From: Cedecea lapagei
GTDB lineage: Bacteria; Pseudomonadota; Gammaproteobacteria; Enterobacterales; Enterobacteriaceae
Direction: 5' to 3'
Assembly (NCBI RefSeq): GCF_900635955.1
Contig: NZ_LR134201.1
Coordinates: 1,612,001 to 1,676,000, forward strand
DNA: 64,000 bases
The notes below the pieces were generated by a model that was given only the letters and a program-made list of their open reading frames with translations, did no database searches and was not told the DNA's origin. The translations under genes and the position numbers were made by a program. Of the stretch, positions 59,920 to 64,000 are shown in pieces (positions within the stretch are counted from its first letter, which is position 1; each line of letters begins with the position of its first letter).

Positions 59920-60837
59920 CTATTTTTCCACTTCGCAAGGCTCGACAACCGGTTTTGCCGGAAAGAGATATTTCCCGAGCGTCACCAGCACCACGGCAAA
60001 AATAATAATGCCCAGCGCCAGCCATTCAATCGACGAAAGGCTTTCCCCTGCAAAGGTGGTGCCGAGCAGCACCGCGACGACCGGGTTGACGTAGGCATAG
60101 CTGGTGGCCACCGCCGGCGAGACATTACGAATCAGGTACATATAGGCGCTAATGGCGATCATGGAGCCGAAAATGGCCAGATAGCCAACGGCCAGCAAGC
60201 CTGCGGCATCCGGCATGGCGGTTAAGCGCTCGCCGCTCAGCGCTGAAACGCAAAGGGCAACAATCCCGGCAGCTAACATCTCAATTGCGCCCGCCATCAT
60301 CCCTTCGGGCAGCTCGATGCGCGAACCATAAACCGAGCCAAACGCCCAGCTGAGGGAGCCGACTAAAATCAACAGCGCGCCCGTTGGGTTTCCGCTGAGG
60401 TTGCCGCCGCTATTCAGCAGCACGATACCCGCCAGGCCAATGGCAATCCCCAGCCACTCGAGCTTGCGGGTTTTAATTCCGAACAGGCGACTGAAGCAGA
60501 GGGTGAACAGCGGGACGGTGGCTACCATCACCGCGGCAATACCTGAGGCCACGTGCTGGTGTTCTGCCAGCGTGACAAAGCCGTTGCCAATGGCGAGGAG
60601 GAGAACGCCAATCAGCGCGGCGTTCAGCATCGGCCTAAGGCGGGGCAGTTTATGCCCGCGAAAAAGCAAAATAGCCGTTAATACCCCACCGGCAAAGAGG
60701 AAGCGTAACCCGGCCATCATAAACGGCGGCCAGCTTTTTACGCCAATGGCTATCGCGAAATAGGTCGAGCCCCAGATAATATACAGTGCGAAAAGCGCCG
60801 CGATCAGCGGCAATAAGTGACCAGAACGAAGACGCAT
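59920..60837 (-). CDS. yedA: YedA, EamA-family drug/metabolite transporter
   Basis: The 305-residue protein has ten predicted helices in two EamA repeats (GSTYFAIAIGVKSWPPFMMAGLRFLFAGG in the first, LGTTFAGESLSSIEWLALGIII in the second). E. coli YedA (306) is in the same place beside vsr. Its natural substrate is not known; overproduction of family members alters amino-acid or drug efflux. It ends exactly against vsr. Confidence 0.92.
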   Translation of the reverse strand: MRLRSGHLLPLIAALFALYIIWGSTYFAIAIGVKSWPPFMMAGLRFLFAGGVLTAILLFRGHKLPRLRPMLNAALIGVLLLAIGNGFVTLAEHQHVASGIAAVMVATVPLFTLCFSRLFGIKTRKLEWLGIAIGLAGIVLLNSGGNLSGNPTGALLILVGSLSWAFGSVYGSRIELPEGMMAGAIEMLAAGIVALCVSALSGERLTAMPDAAGLLAVGYLAIFGSMIAISAYMYLIRNVSPAVATSYAYVNPVVAVLLGTTFAGESLSSIEWLALGIIIFAVVLVTLGKYLFPAKPVVEPCEVEK

Positions 60838-61009
60838 AATCCCTCACCAGGCTTCAATAACTGGGCGATAGTTAACGCCAAATAGCGGCCGATAGCGAGC
60901 ATTATACTTGTTGATGGAATGTTAATTTACGTTGACAAAGGCGGGGAATTTTCGCGGAGGCGATTTTGCTTCATACTCTTGGGTAACGAAATCAATAAGG
61001 ACAGATATT

Positions 61010-61930
61010 TTGGCTGGAAGTAGCTTACTGACACTGCTCGACGACATCGCCACGCTGCTGGACGATATTTCCGTGATGGGCAAACTCGCGGCAAAAAAAA
61101 CCGCAGGCGTGCTGGGAGATGACCTCTCGCTTAACGCTCAACAGGTATCGGGCGTGCGTGCTAATCGAGAGCTGCCCGTTGTCTGGAGCGTGGCAAAGGG
61201 ATCGTTTCTCAATAAACTGATTCTGGTGCCGCTGGCGCTGGTGATCAGCGCCTTTGCACCCTGGGCGATTACGCCGCTGCTGATGGTGGGCGGAGCGTTT
61301 TTATGTTTCGAAGGCGTGGAAAAAGTGCTGCACAGTGTAAAAGCGCGCAAGCACAAAGAGAGCCCGGAGGAGAAGCAGGCGCGGCTGGAGTCGATAGCAG
61401 CCCAGGATCCGATGGCTTTTGAGAAAGACAAAGTTAAAGGTGCCGTGCGCACCGACTTTATTCTTTCTGCTGAGATAGTCGCTATCACGCTCGGCATTGT
61501 GGCAGAGGCGCCGCTGCTGAATCAGGTGCTTATCCTGGCCGGTATTGCGATTCTGGTGACCATCGGCGTTTACGGTCTGGTCGGGATGATCGTGAAAATC
61601 GACGATCTTGGCTACTGGCTGGCGGACAAACGCGCTGCGCTGGCCCAGGCCGTGGGCAAGGGACTGCTTGTTCTGGCGCCCTGGTTGATGAAGGGGCTGA
61701 CGATTGTTGGGACGCTGGCTATGTTCCTCGTCGGCGGCGGGATCCTGGTGCACGGAATACCTGCGCTGCACCACGGTATTGAGCGCTGGATGGGGCAGTT
61801 TGGCGGCGTCATTACGCTTATCGGACCGAGCCTCGCACACCTGGTGCTGGGCTTTATCGCGGGCGGCGTAGTGCTGCTGGTGGTCAACGGCATAAACCAC
61901 CTGCGCGGCGGCCCTTCCCACCAGCAATAA
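61010..61930 (+). CDS. yedI: YedI, DUF808 membrane protein
   Basis: The 306-residue protein follows E. coli YedI from AGSSLLTLLDDIATLLDDISVM on. The family (DUF808) has a soluble N-terminal part and about six helices (for example 75-105, 160-215, 240-290). I chose the TTG at 61010 because homologues begin MAGSSLL and AAGGACAG lies 8 bases upstream. It is divergent from yedA. Function unknown. Confidence 0.92.
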   Translation: MAGSSLLTLLDDIATLLDDISVMGKLAAKKTAGVLGDDLSLNAQQVSGVRANRELPVVWSVAKGSFLNKLILVPLALVISAFAPWAITPLLMVGGAFLCFEGVEKVLHSVKARKHKESPEEKQARLESIAAQDPMAFEKDKVKGAVRTDFILSAEIVAITLGIVAEAPLLNQVLILAGIAILVTIGVYGLVGMIVKIDDLGYWLADKRAALAQAVGKGLLVLAPWLMKGLTIVGTLAMFLVGGGILVHGIPALHHGIERWMGQFGGVITLIGPSLAHLVLGFIAGGVVLLVVNGINHLRGGPSHQQ

Positions 61931-62016
61931 GAAGAAAAATAGCGCTTTAGTCAGGAAAAAACGCTGGGCATTAGCTATACCTTTAGAGGTTTTCACCCCT
62001 AACGCCGGAGGCGGCA

Positions 62017-62196
62017 ATGGTCTATCTGGTCAGCGATGAAGTCCGGCGTAAAAACGGTGGTCCCCGGATGATTGTCACGGGTTATTCCAGTGGCATGGTG
62101 GAGTGCCGGTGGTACGACGGCTACGGCGTAAAACGTGAGGCGTTCCGTGAGGACGATCTTGCGCCTGTTGAGAGCAGGGAGCATCACGAGGCATGA
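62017..62196 (+). CDS. yodC: YodC, small DUF2158 protein
   Basis: The 59-residue protein reads MVYLVSDEVRRKNGGPRMI then VTGYSSGMVECRWYDGYG, nearly identical to E. coli YodC (60) in its core GGPRMIVTGYSSGMVECRWYDG. DUF2158 is a small beta-rich domain often found as a short stand-alone protein; function unknown. CCGGAGG lies just before the ATG. It is followed by a strong terminator and lies upstream of dgcQ, as in E. coli. Easily missed because of its length. Confidence 0.93.
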   Translation: MVYLVSDEVRRKNGGPRMIVTGYSSGMVECRWYDGYGVKREAFREDDLAPVESREHHEA

Positions 62197-62251
62197 CCCT
62201 GCCCGGAAATCCCTTAGCCCGGAAAGATTTCGGGCCCAGGCGTTCTGCCTG

Positions 62252-62276
62252 AACCCGGCTATGCCGGGTTTTTTTA
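62252..62276 (+). terminator. Terminator of yodC
   Basis: The stem ACCCGGC / GCCGGGT with TAT loop (62253-62259, 62263-62269) is followed by TTTTTTT. It is 56 bases after the yodC stop. Confidence 0.88.
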
Positions 62277-62407
62277 TGCCTCAGCAAAGGCACGGCAGTA
62301 GATGTCGGCTTCGACAAAGCCGTGCCGCAATGGCAAAATCTGCATTGACCTTATCCTTTCGGCGACTTTCCGGAAGGCGTTGATAACGGTGGCCGGGAGT
62401 ATCCCCA

Positions 62408-64000
62408 TTGTACGGTAATGCGTTTGAGCGATTTTTAACTCGCTATAAAAGACCGCAGCGGGTGGTAAACCTCTGTTTTATTGTTGTGTTTCTTTGCTCA
62501 ACGCTGCTCACCTGGCGTGAGGTTGCGGTCCTTGAGTCGGCCTATATTGCCAACCAGCGTAATGGCCTGGACAGCATTGCCACCGCGCTCGACCGCCAGC
62601 TTCAGCACAGCATCGACAACCTGCTGTTTTACCGCAACACCATGCACTATGCGCTGCAGTCGCCTATTTCCACCGATATTTCCCGCAAAGCATTGGCCAA
62701 TTTCGCCATCCAGCGGACTCAGCCATACTGGCAGCTGCAGATGGATTTAAATCGGGGAATGCCCGTCAACGGCGTTTCTGACGAGTTTGTCTCTCACAGA
62801 GCCCTCCTTGACCGCGATGAGCGCTGGATTTACCCGGAGCTGGAGGCGACGCTCGAATTCAGCTACATCATGCAGCTTGTGGATGAGAAGCGCGATCTGC
62901 AAAGGCGGATTTTTTACACCTCACGGGCTGGCTTTTTTCTTTCCAGCACGCCACGGGAAAATGACCCTGCAATCATTTCACTCTATTCTCGACTGATAAC
63001 CCGGCCCTATTTTGTTGCCCAGTCACCGGAAAATAATCCCGGTCGCGGCCTCCGGTGGATCCATACCTATAACCCCGACAGCCTCAACGGACAGGTTATT
63101 ACCGCATCGGTGCCGCTGGATCTGAATAACCGCTGGTATGGCGTGCTGGGGATGGATTTCCCCATCAACGCCATGCATGAATTCCTTCAGGAGCTTTCTC
63201 ACGAACGTTATGAGGGGACGGTCATGCTGTTTGACAGGCAGTTTACGCTGATTGCCACGGCGGCCGACCGCATGCCGCTCGCACAGATGTTTAATGCCAG
63301 GCAGCAGGCCGAAATCGCCCGTTCGATGGAAAGCGGAGAGGAAGGTGAGCTGAGGATGGATACCCGCTTCGTGACGTGGGCGAAGCTGACGAACTTTGAC
63401 GGCGTACTGATCAAGGTGCATACCCTGGGCGAGGGCGTTCAGGGGGAGTTTGGCCGTATCAGCATCGTGCTGACGGTGCTTTGGCTGCTTTTCACGCTGA
63501 TGCTGTTTATCTCCTGGCGAATCATCCGTCGACTGGTAAGCAATATGCTGACTCTGCAGCAGACGCTGAGCTGGCGTGCCAATTACGATCCTCTCACCCG
63601 GCTCTACAGTCGCGGAGCCTTCTTTGACATTGCCCACGGCCTGGCGCAGCAGTGCCAGCAGGAGGATAAGCCGTTCTCGGTTATCCAGATGGATCTGGAC
63701 TTTTTCAAGGGCATTAACGATCGCTATGGGCACCACGCGGGCGATAAGGTGCTGGCGCATACCGCCGCGCTGCTAAGCTCAGCCCTGCGGGAGGAAGATG
63801 TCGCCGGCAGAGTAGGCGGTGAAGAGTTCTGCGTACTGCTGCCGGGAACCGATCTTACCGCGGCCGCAGGCGTTGCCGAGCGTATTCGGTGTCGTATCAG
63901 CAGCCGGGAGCTGATAGTGAGCGGCGGGCAGACGCTCAGGGTCAGCGCCTCGCTTGGCGTAAGCTGCGCGCACGAACGCCACGATTATGATTTTGAGCAC
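62408..64000 (+). CDS. dgcQ: DgcQ, diguanylate cyclase, 3' end outside window
   Basis: An open frame from TTG 62408 runs to the window edge (531 codons). It has a first helix VVNLCFIVVFLCSTLLTWREV (about 20-38, conserved with E. coli DgcQ), a periplasmic CHASE7-like domain (about 40-350), a second helix near IVLTVLWLLFTLMLFISW, and a GGDEF domain with RVGGEEFCVLL, the active GGEEF form. It makes c-di-GMP. The TTG start is set by GGGAG 8 bases upstream and a stop shortly before. E. coli DgcQ is 564 residues, so about 30 are cut. Related to cellulose and biofilm control. Confidence 0.93.
   Translation, partial: MYGNAFERFLTRYKRPQRVVNLCFIVVFLCSTLLTWREVAVLESAYIANQRNGLDSIATALDRQLQHSIDNLLFYRNTMHYALQSPISTDISRKALANFAIQRTQPYWQLQMDLNRGMPVNGVSDEFVSHRALLDRDERWIYPELEATLEFSYIMQLVDEKRDLQRRIFYTSRAGFFLSSTPRENDPAIISLYSRLITRPYFVAQSPENNPGRGLRWIHTYNPDSLNGQVITASVPLDLNNRWYGVLGMDFPINAMHEFLQELSHERYEGTVMLFDRQFTLIATAADRMPLAQMFNARQQAEIARSMESGEEGELRMDTRFVTWAKLTNFDGVLIKVHTLGEGVQGEFGRISIVLTVLWLLFTLMLFISWRIIRRLVSNMLTLQQTLSWRANYDPLTRLYSRGAFFDIAHGLAQQCQQEDKPFSVIQMDLDFFKGINDRYGHHAGDKVLAHTAALLSSALREEDVAGRVGGEEFCVLLPGTDLTAAAGVAERIRCRISSRELIVSGGQTLRVSASLGVSCAHERHDYDFEH

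Noticed and set aside
1..64000. CRISPR arrays, rRNA genes, insertion sequences, prophage
   Set aside because: I saw no regularly spaced repeats, no rRNA sequence, no transposase or phage structural genes.

Overview
The window is chromosomal DNA from a gammaproteobacterium of the Enterobacteriaceae. Many genes and their order match the E. coli region around asnT-mtfA-serU, nac-cbl and yedJ-dcm-vsr-yedA-yedI-yodC-dgcQ. The extra genes (an acyl-homoserine-lactone synthase, scsABCD, an HMP/thiamine ABC system, phoC) fit an Enterobacter/Cedecea/Kosakonia-like relative better than E. coli. The species cannot be fixed from the sequence alone.

Layout. 0-1 kb: a quorum-sensing signal synthase cut by the left edge, then tRNA-Asn. 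1.2-4.6 kb: scsABCD, thiol-disulfide proteins for copper and redox stress. 4.7-6.9 kb: nac, with an NtrC site and a sigma-54 promoter, then cbl. 7.1-10.2 kb: a chemoreceptor behind a sigma-28 promoter, and a zinc-responsive COG0523 GTPase behind a Zur-type operator. 10.2-13.5 kb: an HMP-type ABC transporter with tenA under a TPP riboswitch. 13.7-16.4 kb: a luciferase-like monooxygenase, a class A acid phosphatase and the lipocalin blc. 16.6-24.4 kb: an MlrA-type MerR regulator, a long palindrome of MlrA architecture, and a tightly coupled operon of lipid-modification genes (SnoaL, SDR, FAD enzyme, DUF1365, CFA-type methyltransferase, DUF2878, chalcone-isomerase-like, DUF3833) ending in a TudS/YbgA protein.

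25.1-29.7 kb is an AT-rich accessory insert between two 124-bp near-identical repeats of the chpS antitoxin start. It carries a broken gene, a tRNA-Ser-like gene with an oversized anticodon arm, a perfect CRP-type site, an unrecognised 297-residue protein, a HAAAP amino-acid permease and a metallo-beta-lactamase-fold enzyme. This is the most likely place for an undescribed system. An intact chpSB toxin-antitoxin pair follows, then a second tRNA-Asn, mtfA, tRNA-Ser(CGA), an SMR efflux gene, a MASE1-PAS sensor with a homopolymer frameshift and an HdeD-like/papain-like protein.

35.9-44.1 kb: DUF421 protein, then a catabolic cluster (M20 amidohydrolase, DUF1028, RidA-like, frameshifted flavin monooxygenase) with its LysR regulator, a binding protein and a fused permease-ATPase. 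Together they look like uptake and breakdown of an N-substituted amino acid. 44.2-49.8 kb: SLOG-like protein, Na/Pi cotransporter and mgtA. 51.5-57.2 kb: a split fructose-type PTS with a GH38 mannosidase and an unusual HPr-EI-IIA protein that lacks the PEP-binding domain of enzyme I. 57.2-64 kb: yedJ, dcm, vsr, yedA, yedI, yodC and a dgcQ cut by the right edge.

Two genes are broken at six-base homopolymers (33591-33596 and 39632-39637). Assembly error should be excluded before either is called a true pseudogene.
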